Shown here: one piece after another, positions 1 through 9,128 of the stretch
Position numbering within the stretch: position 1 is the first letter of the stretch
How the letters are laid out: every line of letters starts with the position of its first letter
Assembly: GCA_019634415.1 (NCBI GenBank)
Contig: JAHQVJ010000243.1
Location: 1 to 64,000, forward strand
DNA from: Myxococcales bacterium
Lineage (GTDB): Bacteria > Myxococcota_A > UBA796 > GCA-2862545
Length of the DNA: 64,000 nt
Direction: 5' to 3'
The notes under the pieces: model-generated
Told to the model about the DNA's origin: nothing
Databases searched by the model: none
The model's input: only the letters and a program-made list of their open reading frames with translations
Translations under genes and position numbers: made by a program

Positions 1-430
1 GATCTCGACGCGCTTGATGGAGTCGATGCCGAGATCGCTCTCCAGGGCCATGCCCATCTCGAGCATGTCGGCGGGGTACCCGGTCTTGTCGGCCACGACG
101 TCGAGGAGCAGGGCCTCCAGGTCCACCGCTGGCCCCGCGGGAGCAGGTGCGGCAGCCGTGGTCGGAGCAGACACACCACCCGCGGGCAGGGCGCTGCGGA
201 GGTGGTCCACCACCTGTCCGAGCGTGTTGAGCTTGGCCATCTCGGCGGTGTCGACCTCGGGGAGCCCGGGCGCCGCCTCGCGCACCGCACTCAAGATCTC
301 GACGCGCTTGATGGAGTCGATGCCGAGATCGCTCTCCAGGGCCATGCTCATATCGAGCATGTCGGCGGGGTATCCGGTCTTGTCGGCCACGACGTCGAGG
401 AGCAGGGCCTCCAGATCGAGGGAAGGTGCT
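1..430 (-). repeat. Tandem ACP-coding repeat, 294-bp period
   Basis: The DNA from base 1 to about 120 recurs at 295 to about 414 with only a handful of substitutions. Each unit encodes one acyl carrier domain (98-residue period) of the PUFA-synthase-like protein. More copies may lie left of the window, since PfaA proteins usually carry several ACPs. The near-identity suggests recent duplication or gene conversion. Confidence 0.85.
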
Positions 431-3400
431 GCGGGCGCGGCCGGAGGGGCCGCAGGCGTGGTCCCTCCCAGCACCTCCACCCCGTTCTGCACCAGCGAGG
501 CCACGTCGGCCGACGCGCGCGCAGGGGTCGAGGCAAAGGACAGCTCGGGCGGAGTCGTGGGCATCGGGGCCATGGCGGGCATCTGCGGCAGCACGACCTC
601 TGGGGGTGCCTGGCCCGTCAGCATCGACTGCAGGCCCGTGAGCGAGGTCTCCACGGTGCGCAGGAACTGCTCGTGGCTCTCGGCCATGGCCTTCTGGTAG
701 GCGGTGTGGGCCTCCACGGTGGCGCGCTGTGCCTCCTGGAAGGCGAGGATCCAGGCGTCGGGTTGGTCCTGGCTCACGGCTCCTCCAGCAGTCGCAGCGG
801 CGGGGGAGGCGGCGGGCACGGTGACCACTCGCTCCACCACCTGGGGGGCCGGGCCGCGCTCGGCGGCGGCTCCCGTTCGGACGGGGTTGGGCTTGGGCAA
901 GGCGGCCGAGCCGCCCGGGGGCGGGTAGGGCTTTTCGTAGTTCGAGCCATTGATCGCGAGGGCGAGCTTCGGTGCCGTCCGCTCGTGGGGGTTGTCGGCG
1001 GCTGGGTAGGCCTCCCACAACGACGCCAGATCGAGCTTCACGCCCGCGACGCACAGACGCCCAAGCGCCTGGAACAGCGCGGTCACGCCGTGCTTCTTGC
1101 GGTGATCCGTGGGGATGGCGTGGTGCGGTCTGTCGCCGAGGACCTCGCTGGTCAGGCCACTCAGCACGCGTCCCGGCCCGACCTCCACGAAGGTCCGCAC
1201 GCCAGCCTGGTACATGGCCTCGATCTGCTCCAGGAAACGCACCGGCTTGGCCACCGCCGACGACAAGCCCGAGCGGATGGCAGCGGGGTCGCGAGGGTAG
1301 GGCGCTGCCTCGGCGTTCTGGAACACGTCCAGCGAGGGGGCCTTCACGTCCACGGAGCGCAGGAACGCCGCGAAGGGCTCCACCGAGTCGGCCACCACGG
1401 GGCTGTGGAACGCCGTGGCCACCACGAGGCGCTTCGGCTCGATGCCGTCCGCCTTCAGCTTGGCCTCCACGGCGTCGATGGCCGCGGTGGGTCCGCTCAC
1501 CACCACCTGCTGGGGAGCGTTGTGGTTGGCGAGCACCGCGTCGGGCACGGCGTCGACGTAGGGCTTCACGGCCTCCACGGGCAGCGGCACCGCGGTCATG
1601 GCGCCATCGGCGGTGGCCGCCTCCGCCATCAGCTCCCCGCGGCGTCGCGCGACGCGCAGGCAGTCGGCTGGCGTCAGGGCGCCCGCCGCACACAGTGCGG
1701 TCACCTCACCGTAGGAGTGCCCCCCCACGACGTCGGGCCTCACACCCAGCTGCTCCATCACGCCCAGCAGGGCGAGGCTCGCAGCGCCGATGGCGGGCTG
1801 CGCCCACTCGGTGGCGGTCAGGGCCGCACGTTGCTTGTCGCGCGCCACGTCGTCGAACACGCCCGGCGGGAACACGATCTGGTGCAGCGGCACGGGGCCG
1901 AGCTCGAGCCCAGCGGCGTCGTCGAAGGCCTGACGGGCGCTGTCGAGCAGCATCACCTGGCCCGCCGTCATGCCCACGTACTGGCTGCCTTGGCCCGGGA
2001 ACAGGAAGGCGATGCGGCCAGGCTCGGCGCCGGTGCCGTAGTAGCCGCCGGTGGGCAGCTCGAAGGGCTCGTCGGGCGACCCCTCGATGCGCTCGGCGAG
2101 CTTGGTGAGCTTGCCGGCGAGATCGGCCTCGGACTTGGCCACCACCGCCAGTCGAGCCGGCTTCGAGACCTCGAAGGTGCGCTGGCTGTGCTGGGCGGCG
2201 TAGGGCAGGAAGTCCGTCACCGTGGCCTGAGCCGCCAGGTCGCGTGCCGCCTGGGCGAGCGCGCGAGGCGTGTCCGCCGAGAGCACCACGAGCTCCGTGG
2301 GCACCGTGCGCAGCCGATGCGCGAGGGCGCCGGGGCCGGTGTACTCCTCCAGCGTGAGGTGGAAGTTGCTGCCTCCGAAGCCGAAGGAGCTCACCGATCC
2401 ACGCCGAGGGTGGTCCCCGTCGCGGATCCAAGGCCGGGACACCGTGTTCAGGTAGAACGGCGAGGTCTGCAGATCGAGCTTCGGGTTGGGCTTGTCCACC
2501 TTGATGGTGGGCGGCAGCACCTTGTGGTGGAGCGCCATCACCACCTTGAACAGCCCAGCGGCGCCCGCCGCGGCCTTGGTGTGGCCGATCTGGGACTTCA
2601 CCGTGCCCAGGGCGCACCACTGCGCGTCCGTCCGCCCCGACTCGGTGAAGGCCTGGCGCAGTCCCTCGAACTCCGCGGCGTCGCCGGCCTTGGTGCCCGT
2701 GCCGTGCGCCTCCACCAGCTCCACGGTCTGAGCGCCGTATCCGGCCTGGTCGTAGGCCCGCCGCAGCGCCTTGGCCTGCCCCTCCGAGACCGGGGCGTAC
2801 ACGCTCTTGGACCGCCCGTCCGAGGACGAGCCGATGCCCTTGAGCACGGCATAGATCTGGTCTCCGTCGCGCTCGGCGTCGGCCAGGCGCTTCAGGGCCA
2901 CCATGCCCAGGCCTTCACCCAGCAGGGTGCCGTCCGCCTTGTCGCTGAAGGGTCGGCACTCGCCCGACTTCGACAGCGCCGGCGTCTTGCTGAAGCACAT
3001 GTACATGAAGATGTCGTTCATGGTGTCGGCGCCGCCCGACAGCACGAGGTCCGCTTGGTCCAGCCACAGCTCGTTGACCGCCATGCTGACGGCCGAGAAG
3101 GAGCTGGCGCAGGCCGCGTCGGTCACGCAGTTGGTGCCACCGAGATCGAGCCGATTGGCGATGCGGCCCGCCACGACGTTGCCCAGCAGACCCGGGAAGC
3201 TCGACTCCTGCCAGGGCACGTAGGAGCCCGCGATGCGATCGCAGGCCTCCTGCACCTCTTCCTCGGCGTAGCCCATCTCCCGCAGCGCCTTGACCCAGAC
3301 CGGCCGCTGCAGCCGGTTGACCATGGTGCCGAGCAGCTCCTGGGCGCTGGTGACCCCCAAGATGCAGCTGACGCGATCCTTGTCGACGCTGCCGACGTTG

Positions 3401-3738
3401 CCGCCGGTGGCGTCCTCCAGCACCTTCTTGGCCACGATGAGGGCGAGGAGCTGGGTGGTGTCCGTGGCTGGCACGATGGACGGCGGAACGCCCCACTCGA
3501 GCGGATCGAAGTCGACGTCCGGCAGGAACGCACCCCGGTGGGCGTAGGTCTTGTCGGGGGCGTCGGGATCCGGGTCGTAGTAGTCGTCGATCAGCCAGTG
3601 GGTGGGCGGGATGTCGGTGATGAGATCCCGACCTCCGACGATGTCGTTCCAGAAGCCCGTGGCGTCCACGCTTCCGGGGAAGATCGCGCTGACGCCGACC
3701 ACGGCGATGGGGCACGTCCGAGGGTCGTACACGCTCAT
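1..3738 (-). CDS. pfaA: PUFA-synthase-type polyketide synthase PfaA (KS-AT-ACP-ACP..., C-terminus off the left edge)
   Basis: Iterative type I megasynthase; 1246 residues are visible and the C-terminus lies outside the window. Seen: a ketosynthase at about 1-460 with active Cys in DAACASS (about 209) and the two His motifs HGTGTKAG (about 343) and GHTKAAAG (about 387). An acyltransferase follows at about 575-890 with FPGQGSQ and nucleophile motif GHSYG (about 674), then an Ala/Pro linker and two acyl carrier domains with the phosphopantetheine motif LGIDSIKRVEI at about 1140 and 1239. That ACP motif and the order KS-AT-tandem ACP are typical of PfaA of PUFA synthases; a KR would be expected next. 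ATG is preceded by GGAGG overlapping the pfaD stop, so it is coupled to pfaD (3-nt gap). Product length and unsaturation cannot be read from this fragment; a glycolipid-synthase relative is possible. Confidence 0.9.
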   Translation of the reverse strand, partial: MSVYDPRTCPIAVVGVSAIFPGSVDATGFWNDIVGGRDLITDIPPTHWLIDDYYDPDPDAPDKTYAHRGAFLPDVDFDPLEWGVPPSIVPATDTTQLLALIVAKKVLEDATGGNVGSVDKDRVSCILGVTSAQELLGTMVNRLQRPVWVKALREMGYAEEEVQEACDRIAGSYVPWQESSFPGLLGNVVAGRIANRLDLGGTNCVTDAACASSFSAVSMAVNELWLDQADLVLSGGADTMNDIFMYMCFSKTPALSKSGECRPFSDKADGTLLGEGLGMVALKRLADAERDGDQIYAVLKGIGSSSDGRSKSVYAPVSEGQAKALRRAYDQAGYGAQTVELVEAHGTGTKAGDAAEFEGLRQAFTESGRTDAQWCALGTVKSQIGHTKAAAGAAGLFKVVMALHHKVLPPTIKVDKPNPKLDLQTSPFYLNTVSRPWIRDGDHPRRGSVSSFGFGGSNFHLTLEEYTGPGALAHRLRTVPTELVVLSADTPRALAQAARDLAAQATVTDFLPYAAQHSQRTFEVSKPARLAVVAKSEADLAGKLTKLAERIEGSPDEPFELPTGGYYGTGAEPGRIAFLFPGQGSQYVGMTAGQVMLLDSARQAFDDAAGLELGPVPLHQIVFPPGVFDDVARDKQRAALTATEWAQPAIGAASLALLGVMEQLGVRPDVVGGHSYGEVTALCAAGALTPADCLRVARRRGELMAEAATADGAMTAVPLPVEAVKPYVDAVPDAVLANHNAPQQVVVSGPTAAIDAVEAKLKADGIEPKRLVVATAFHSPVVADSVEPFAAFLRSVDVKAPSLDVFQNAEAAPYPRDPAAIRSGLSSAVAKPVRFLEQIEAMYQAGVRTFVEVGPGRVLSGLTSEVLGDRPHHAIPTDHRKKHGVTALFQALGRLCVAGVKLDLASLWEAYPAADNPHERTAPKLALAINGSNYEKPYPPPGGSAALPKPNPVRTGAAAERGPAPQVVERVVTVPAASPAAATAGGAVSQDQPDAWILAFQEAQRATVEAHTAYQKAMAESHEQFLRTVETSLTGLQSMLTGQAPPEVVLPQMPAMAPMPTTPPELSFASTPARASADVASLVQNGVEVLGGTTPAAPPAAPAAPSLDLEALLLDVVADKTGYPADMLDMSMALESDLGIDSIKRVEILSAVREAAPGLPEVDTAEMAKLNTLGQVVDHLRSALPAGGVSAPTTAAAPAPAGPAVDLEALLLDVVADKTGYPADMLEMGMALESDLGIDSIKRVEI

Positions 3739-3741
3739 GGA

Positions 3742-5370
3742 TCAGGCCTCCAACGGGCGGGGTGCGAAGGTGAATGCGTCACTGGGCATGGGCACGCCGA
3801 AGGCCCGCAGCTGCTGTGCGCGGGTGATGGCGGCAGCGCCCTCCAGCAGGTTGCGAGCGATCTGGACGGCGTCGCGGCTCTCGGGGGGCTCCAGGAACGA
3901 GCCCGCGACCCAGGCGTTGAAGGCGCCCATCGCGGGGCCACACCAGATCTGGTAGTCCATGCCCCGGTCGGCCTCGCCGGCGATGGCCCACTTGCTGGAC
4001 AAGCCGAGGTACCAGCGAAAGACCAGCGCCATGCGGTGCTTGGGCTCCTGCTTGGCCCGCTGCAGCTCGTGTGGGTCGCGCTTCGCGAAGAAGGCCTCGC
4101 AGCCGGCCCAGATGTTCTCCAGGTCGTCCTTGAAGATCTCGCGCTCGAGCTTGGCGCGCACGTCCGCGGGGATGTGCTCGATGCCGTCGTAGGCGTGGTA
4201 GGCCTCGTACAGCCGCTTGGCGCGCACGCCGAACATGGTGCCGCGCTTGAGCACCTGCACCTCGACGCCGAGCTCGAACATGTCGGCCGCCGGGGCCATC
4301 GCCACGTCCGCCAGGCCGGCCTGACACAGCAGCTTCTTGCCGATGGGCGACAGCCCGCTCTGGAGCGCCGCCTGGTTGACGGAGCCGGTGAGCACGAAGG
4401 CGGCGCCCAGCTGGAAGGCTGCAGCCACCGCGGCGGGCGTACCGATGCCGCCCGCGGCGCCGATGCGGATGGGGCGCGTGTAGCCATGGGCTGTGGCCAG
4501 CTCGTCCCGCACCGCCAGGATGGTGGGGAAGAGGGCGGTGAGGGCCTGGTTGTCGGTGTGGCCGCCGGAGTCCGACTCCACGATGACGTCCTCGGCGACG
4601 GGCAGGCTCCGACCCAGCTCGGCCTCCTCGGCCGTGAGGTGCCCATCGGCCACGAGTCCGTCGATGATCTCGGCGGGGGCAGGGGCGAGGAACCGGCGAG
4701 CGACCTCGGGTCGGCTGATCTTGCAGAACACGAAGTTGCGCCGGTGCACGCTGCCGTCGGGTAGGCGCCGCAGACCAGTGTAGGCGTAGCGTACGATCAT
4801 GGGGTTCAGCCCCATGTAGGCGCTGGCGGAGACGCGCCGGACCCCGCGGCGCAGGTACAGCTCCACCGTGCCCATCTCCACCTGGGGCTCGTTGGGCGCG
4901 TGGATGAGGTTGCTGCCCCAGGACAGGCCCGTGCCTCCGAGGGCGTCCTCGATACGGTCCAGCGCCTGCTCGATGCGGTCCACCGTGAGCCCTGCAGCAC
5001 CGAAGAAGCCGAGCATGCCCGCCCGGGCCATACAGATCACCAGGTCGGTGGTGGCGATGCCGTTGGCCATGGCGCCGCTCACGTAGGGGAAGCGCAGGCC
5101 GTGGACCTCGGTGAAGGAGCGGTCGCCGAGCCACTCAGGGTAGATGGGAGGAACGGCGGCCACCAAGGGGTAGGCAGGTGCGCCGTTCACGTCGCCCCTC
5201 GTCCGTGGTTGGCCTCCGCGGGCCACCCCGAGGGGGCCGCGCTCGCCGTCGCGAACCACATAGACGGGCTCGCGGAAGTGTCGAGCCGCCGCCGCCAGGT
5301 CGGCAGGCTCGAAGGCAGGTGAGTGGCTGGTGGATGTCCACATCGCCATGGGTCCGATCCCGGTGTGCAC
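3742..5370 (-). CDS. pfaD: PfaD-family FMN-dependent trans-acting enoyl reductase
   Basis: 542 residues, about the usual PfaD length. The family is a 2-nitropropane-dioxygenase-like TIM barrel that reduces enoyl intermediates in trans on PUFA synthases and some trans-AT polyketide synthases. Seen: the barrel core with the FMN-phosphate segment AAGGIGTPAAVAAAF followed by FVLTGSVNQAA, and the N-terminal PVYVVRDG segment typical of PfaD. A GTG start is chosen because AGGAGGGG lies 5-7 nt before it; the first in-frame ATG is seven codons on. It is first gene of the operon, with pfaA starting 3 nt after its stop. The order ER gene then KS-AT-ACP gene resembles the myxobacterial pfa1-pfa2 arrangement. 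Confidence 0.92.
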   Translation of the reverse strand: MHTGIGPMAMWTSTSHSPAFEPADLAAAARHFREPVYVVRDGERGPLGVARGGQPRTRGDVNGAPAYPLVAAVPPIYPEWLGDRSFTEVHGLRFPYVSGAMANGIATTDLVICMARAGMLGFFGAAGLTVDRIEQALDRIEDALGGTGLSWGSNLIHAPNEPQVEMGTVELYLRRGVRRVSASAYMGLNPMIVRYAYTGLRRLPDGSVHRRNFVFCKISRPEVARRFLAPAPAEIIDGLVADGHLTAEEAELGRSLPVAEDVIVESDSGGHTDNQALTALFPTILAVRDELATAHGYTRPIRIGAAGGIGTPAAVAAAFQLGAAFVLTGSVNQAALQSGLSPIGKKLLCQAGLADVAMAPAADMFELGVEVQVLKRGTMFGVRAKRLYEAYHAYDGIEHIPADVRAKLEREIFKDDLENIWAGCEAFFAKRDPHELQRAKQEPKHRMALVFRWYLGLSSKWAIAGEADRGMDYQIWCGPAMGAFNAWVAGSFLEPPESRDAVQIARNLLEGAAAITRAQQLRAFGVPMPSDAFTFAPRPLEA

Positions 5371-5495
5371 GCGTCCCCTCCTGCGTCGCCAGCCACGCGG
5401 CCGACCCTATAAGAGGTTGTCCTACAGCCTGTGTCATGGAAGCGTCATCGGGGAGCGCACGCCGCTGGGAGCGGTGTCGCAGAGTCGACGGCGAC

Positions 5496-5894
5496 CTACT
5501 CGCTTCCCAGGAACACAGGCCGTGTGGCCCACCAGATTGCCGCCACCAGAATCGCGGCCACCAAACCACCCAGGACGAACGCCGTCCGCACTCGGGCCCA
5601 CTCGATGGCCACGGGGCTCCTGCGCCGCATGCGCCATGCCTCCCGCACGCCCTCGATGGACGCCTCCTGCCCCGGTCGCGCCTCGCGGAGCCGATCGAAG
5701 AAGGCGTCGTCCACCGCACCGCTGCGCATCAAGGCGCGCGCAGCCTGCTGAGACGTCTCCTCCTCGCTCGCTCCCGCAGTGGGCAAGGCCGCCAGCAGCT
5801 CGGGACCCCGTGGCTCGAGGTCCAGATGACGCCGGAGCTCCGCGGGCGTGAACAGCGCCATCAACAGATCAGCCAGCGCGCTCCGCGCACTCAT
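5496..5894 (-). CDS. Small membrane protein with effector-associated-domain-like N-terminus
   Basis: 132 residues. ATG at 5894 follows GGAGGAG by 4 nt. The N-terminal 75 or so residues (LMALFTPAELRRHLDLEP..., then ALMRSGAVDDAFFDRLREARP) have the pattern of the small helical effector-associated/death-like adaptor domains found in bacterial conflict proteins: a hydrophobic first helix, a central LLAALP segment and a closing hydrophobic-rich AFFDRL helix. A basic stretch and a single transmembrane helix (about 107-126, FVLGGLVAAILVAAIWWA) end the protein, so the domain probably faces the cytoplasm. No enzymatic domain is attached. It follows the RCC1-like lipoprotein gene by about 210 bp on the same strand. 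The domain assignment is pattern-based only. Confidence 0.55.
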   Translation of the reverse strand: MSARSALADLLMALFTPAELRRHLDLEPRGPELLAALPTAGASEEETSQQAARALMRSGAVDDAFFDRLREARPGQEASIEGVREAWRMRRRSPVAIEWARVRTAFVLGGLVAAILVAAIWWATRPVFLGSE

Positions 5895-6103
5895 TCGACT
5901 CCTCCGCAATCTGCACAAAGGTTCAGATTGCGGATTGGTTTCGTCAAGCGTGGGGTTGCACCCGCTCGATACCGCCCTGGACGGAATCTCGGGGAAGCGC
6001 CTTGCTGCGCCGCTTCTTTCCTTCAGTGCAACACGAGCCGGTGTCGGACCGTCAATGACATGACGGGTCCCGCCGCGGGGCAGCGGGCAGCCCGGCGGAT
6101 GGG

Positions 6104-7009
6104 TCAGCCGTCCAGCGACCAGCACGTGATGCGCTGATCCGAGCCCACCGCGCACGCCTCGTCGCCCAGCATCGACACCTCGCCGAACCCACTCCCAGAC
6201 GGGGCGTTCGCCGAGGCATCTGCTCCCCAGCACGACAGCTCGCCCGCCTCGGAGCGGGCGCACGCGTGGCTCGCAGCCGTCCAGACGCGCTCGAAGACTC
6301 CTGCGGGCACGGCTCCCCAGGGCTGATCTGCCTCGTCCAGGCACTCGAGCGCGCCGTCCAGATCGATCGTGCACAGTCGTGGAGACAGCTCGGCATCGAG
6401 CAGAGCCACCTCTGTGTCCAGCGTCTGGAGCACCAACTTGGGGTAGTACTTCTTGAAGTAGTCGTCTTGTTCACAGATGGGGAGGCCGTCGTCGCCCCAG
6501 GCGCACGCCTGGTACCGACTCCGCACCACGCGCACGCGGTCTTCCTCCGGAAACTGGTTGATGTCGCACCTGGCGGTCCCGCTCACGATCGCGCACCACT
6601 CCGCGAAGTCGGTGCCTGCGCTGAAGTCCTCCAGCACCGCGTCGGGGCCTGGAGGCGTCAGAGAGGTCTCCGACGTGCTGCCCGACGCCGCCGACAAGCA
6701 GCGCACACCGTGGGTGTCGGTGACCCCGCACAGCTGACCCTCCCCCGAGTCCAGCTCGAGGTAGGTCTGGGCCGTGAAGAACTCGTTCACCGCGGTAGCC
6801 CAGCAGCCCAGCGACCCGTCGTCCCGAAGGCCGCAGCGATGCCCCTGCGACAGCGCGACGTCCACGAACGAGCCCTCGAGCTCGTCGGGTGTGGCGGGGA
6901 TCGGGATCTGCCCTGTCTCTCCTGTGGCGTTGGTGTCGGTGTCCTCGGTCTGGCTGCACATGCAGCCGCTGAACAACGCTGCCGTTCCTATCCACAATCC
7001 CACCTTCAT
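6104..7009 (-). CDS. RCC1-like repeat lipoprotein 1
   Basis: 301 residues. ATG follows GGGAGGT by 5 nt. The signal peptide ends in lipobox FSGC (Cys16) after MKVGLWIGTAAL, so the mature protein is a lipid-anchored exported protein. The body is built of repeats with CGL-DDG-LGCW, CGVTDTHGVRC, CAWGDDG, CARSEAGELSCWG and CAVGSDQRITCW patterns, the Cys-rich RCC1-like propeller blades common in myxobacterial surface proteins. It is collinear with the lipoprotein at 9129-9995 (C-terminal FERVWTAASHACARS versus FSRVWAATDHACART), so the two are paralogues flanking the polymerase-like gene. Function unknown; protein or glycan binding would fit the fold. Confidence 0.8.
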   Translation of the reverse strand: MKVGLWIGTAALFSGCMCSQTEDTDTNATGETGQIPIPATPDELEGSFVDVALSQGHRCGLRDDGSLGCWATAVNEFFTAQTYLELDSGEGQLCGVTDTHGVRCLSAASGSTSETSLTPPGPDAVLEDFSAGTDFAEWCAIVSGTARCDINQFPEEDRVRVVRSRYQACAWGDDGLPICEQDDYFKKYYPKLVLQTLDTEVALLDAELSPRLCTIDLDGALECLDEADQPWGAVPAGVFERVWTAASHACARSEAGELSCWGADASANAPSGSGFGEVSMLGDEACAVGSDQRITCWSLDG

Positions 7010-7074
7010 CCGTACCTCCCGACGATGGTGCCACCGTTGCACATGCAGGCCGGTGCGGCTGGGGAAAATGCGTG

Positions 7075-9087
7075 CTATCCGTGCGCGCTTCTCCCCAGGA
7101 TCAGCTTCGTGAGGGGGTCGCTCACGGTATCGGGGGCTCCGCTGACGGCCGCCCGTCGGAGTGCCTCCAGCGGGTCTGTCGCACCCAGCAGGCTGCGGAT
7201 CCAGCCCCCTGCGGTCCTGCGCTTGGGGGGCGGTGGCGCATCGCGCAGCACCGAGCGTGCCTCTCGCGCAGCCTCCGTGGTGATGGGCACGTGCACCACC
7301 GCCACCCGGCCCAGCGCACGCGCCACCCAGGGGCTGGTGCGCAGCGCCGAGCCCGTGGTGGGCTGCACCTCGCAGGTGAACAGGGCTGGATCGGCGTCGG
7401 GGTCGGCCGGAGCGAGCAGCGCAGGCCGATCGGGCCATGGATCGAACAGCTCGGCCACCATCGACTCGGGCACTGCGCAGCGGTCGTCGGGCAGCTGCGG
7501 ATCGGGCACCACCGCCGCGCGCCCGCTGAAGTCCACCGGCTTGGTCAGCAGCGATCCTCGGAGCTCGGCGAGCAGATCCGCCAGCGACTTCAGCGGGCGT
7601 CGGTTCGGTCCCGTGATCTTGCCCGGCCGATTGTCCACCACACAGGCCAGGCTCTCGGCCAGCATGCGACCCTCGTTGCAGTTGATCACCAGGGGCGCGT
7701 TCAGCTCGAGCAGGCGCGTCAGCCGCCGGTTGCGGTTCACGAGGCGTCGGTACAGGTCGTTGAGATCGGAGGCGGCCCAGCGCCCGCCGGACAGGGGCAC
7801 CAGCGGTCGCAGCCCCGCCGGTAGGACCGGCCAGGCGTCCACCACCCAGGTGTGGGCCTCCCCAACGTCTCCCAGGCAGCGCCGGATCAGGAAGCCGCCG
7901 CTGTCTTCGAGGCGCGACCAGTCTCGATCGCTCACCCGGAAGCCGTCTCCGTCGGGCTCGAGGCTCGCCTCGTAGGCGATCACACGGGCCAGATCGGACC
8001 GCGAGAGCCCGAGGCGGTCGGCGACGTCCTGCTCGAACAGGGGGTGCACCAAGGGCACCGCCAGCTCCACGCGTCCGAGCTGTCGGCGTCGCTGGTCCTG
8101 CCCTCGTGCGCCGAACACCTCCTCGCAGAACAGGCCGTGACGCTCCGGCACCAGCGTGCGGTGGTTCAAGGTCTCGGGCTTGAGGACCTCGCCCGGAGCG
8201 CGCCGCCGGATCCGATCGGCGTCCATCGACATCAGGGCCGGGCACCCAGCCTCCGGGTCGACGTCCAGCGCCAGGGCCCCGAGGATGCTCTGCATCCTGT
8301 GGACGGCCTCGGGCACCTCCGGGGGAACGGCTGCGTCGGCACCGGAGCTTCCTTCGTGCAGGACTCGGCGTGCCTGCGGGGCGTCGGCCTTCGCGCGGGT
8401 CCACTCCTCGCACACCGTGGGGGCTCCGGCGTGCAGTGCCGTGCGCAGGTCGCGCACCAGCACCCGCTGGGGAGGGTGGCCATCGCCGCGAACGGGCATG
8501 CGGGTGAAGGATCCGAGGGGGCCACAGCCGCGATGGGCGAGCAGGTCGGCCGCGCACGACACCTTGTGCAGCACGCACGTGCCCGACGGCTGCGACCAGA
8601 GCCCCTGAGCCGAGCCAGGAAGCGAAGGGCGGATCTCCGTGACGAGGACAGCCTCTCCCTCTGCTGGCTGAATGGTGTCTCCCACCTCGGCCGCCCGGGT
8701 CCACCCGATCTCGATGGTGAGTCGCTGCTGCACTCCTGGCGACGTGCCGTGGTCGTGCACGGCACGCACCTGACCGCTGATGCCCACGGGCACGGTGACG
8801 CTGCGGCGCTCGCGGTGCTCGGGGTCGTCGGGCTGGGGGAGACGAGTGGTCTGCGTGACCAGCGCGTCGCCTGTGCTGACCCAGGTGGTCTGCTCCACCA
8901 CGGAGTGGACCTCGTCGCCTGGGTGAACCACCACCTCCACCACGTGGCGATGCACCGAGGTCAAGGCCGTGGCGGCAGCCTCGCTCAGCACGAGGCCCCC
9001 GTCCGCGGTGGTCGCGTCGTCGAGGTGACCGAGGATCAGCGAGATGCCAGCGCCTTCGGGCTGACCGACGAGGGGTAGGAACGACAT
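7075..9087 (-). CDS. RpoB-RpoC fusion-like protein lacking RNA polymerase catalytic motifs
   Basis: 670 residues, no signal peptide. Residues about 33-155 resemble the RpoB C-terminal core (GLVLSEAAATALTSVH; VPVGISGQVRAV; RAAEVGDTIQPAEGEAVLVTEI, matching RpoB [21 protein letters not shown] without its two catalytic Lys). Residues 175-230 resemble the next RpoB segment (CGPLGSFTRMPVRGDG for QPLGGKAQFGGQRFG). Residues about 290-614 match RpoC: VLKPETLNHRTLVPERHGLF, LPAGLRPLVPLSGGRWAASD, LNDLYRRLVNRNRRLTRLLE, GPNRRPLKSLADLL, KPVDFSGRAAVV, VAVVHVPITTEAAREAR. The N-terminal RpoC zinc ribbon is skipped. Where NADFDGD should precede MAVHVPLS there is SPWVARALGR. ATG 9087 is the furthest upstream start possible because an in-frame TAG precedes it; no clear ribosome site. 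It therefore cannot catalyse like RNAP; role unknown. Confidence 0.85.
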   Translation of the reverse strand: MSFLPLVGQPEGAGISLILGHLDDATTADGGLVLSEAAATALTSVHRHVVEVVVHPGDEVHSVVEQTTWVSTGDALVTQTTRLPQPDDPEHRERRSVTVPVGISGQVRAVHDHGTSPGVQQRLTIEIGWTRAAEVGDTIQPAEGEAVLVTEIRPSLPGSAQGLWSQPSGTCVLHKVSCAADLLAHRGCGPLGSFTRMPVRGDGHPPQRVLVRDLRTALHAGAPTVCEEWTRAKADAPQARRVLHEGSSGADAAVPPEVPEAVHRMQSILGALALDVDPEAGCPALMSMDADRIRRRAPGEVLKPETLNHRTLVPERHGLFCEEVFGARGQDQRRRQLGRVELAVPLVHPLFEQDVADRLGLSRSDLARVIAYEASLEPDGDGFRVSDRDWSRLEDSGGFLIRRCLGDVGEAHTWVVDAWPVLPAGLRPLVPLSGGRWAASDLNDLYRRLVNRNRRLTRLLELNAPLVINCNEGRMLAESLACVVDNRPGKITGPNRRPLKSLADLLAELRGSLLTKPVDFSGRAAVVPDPQLPDDRCAVPESMVAELFDPWPDRPALLAPADPDADPALFTCEVQPTTGSALRTSPWVARALGRVAVVHVPITTEAAREARSVLRDAPPPPKRRTAGGWIRSLLGATDPLEALRRAAVSGAPDTVSDPLTKLILGRSAHG

Positions 9088-9128
9088 GGAGCCACGCTAC
9101 AGCGTGTGCCCCCAGACCACCAGGCGGA

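Noticed and set aside
202..4764. Open plus-strand frame of 1520 codons opposite the PKS and PfaD genes
   Set aside because: The minus strand encodes conserved KS, AT, ACP and enoyl-reductase motifs. The plus-strand translation is low-complexity His/Gly/Arg sequence, as expected opposite a GC-rich gene.
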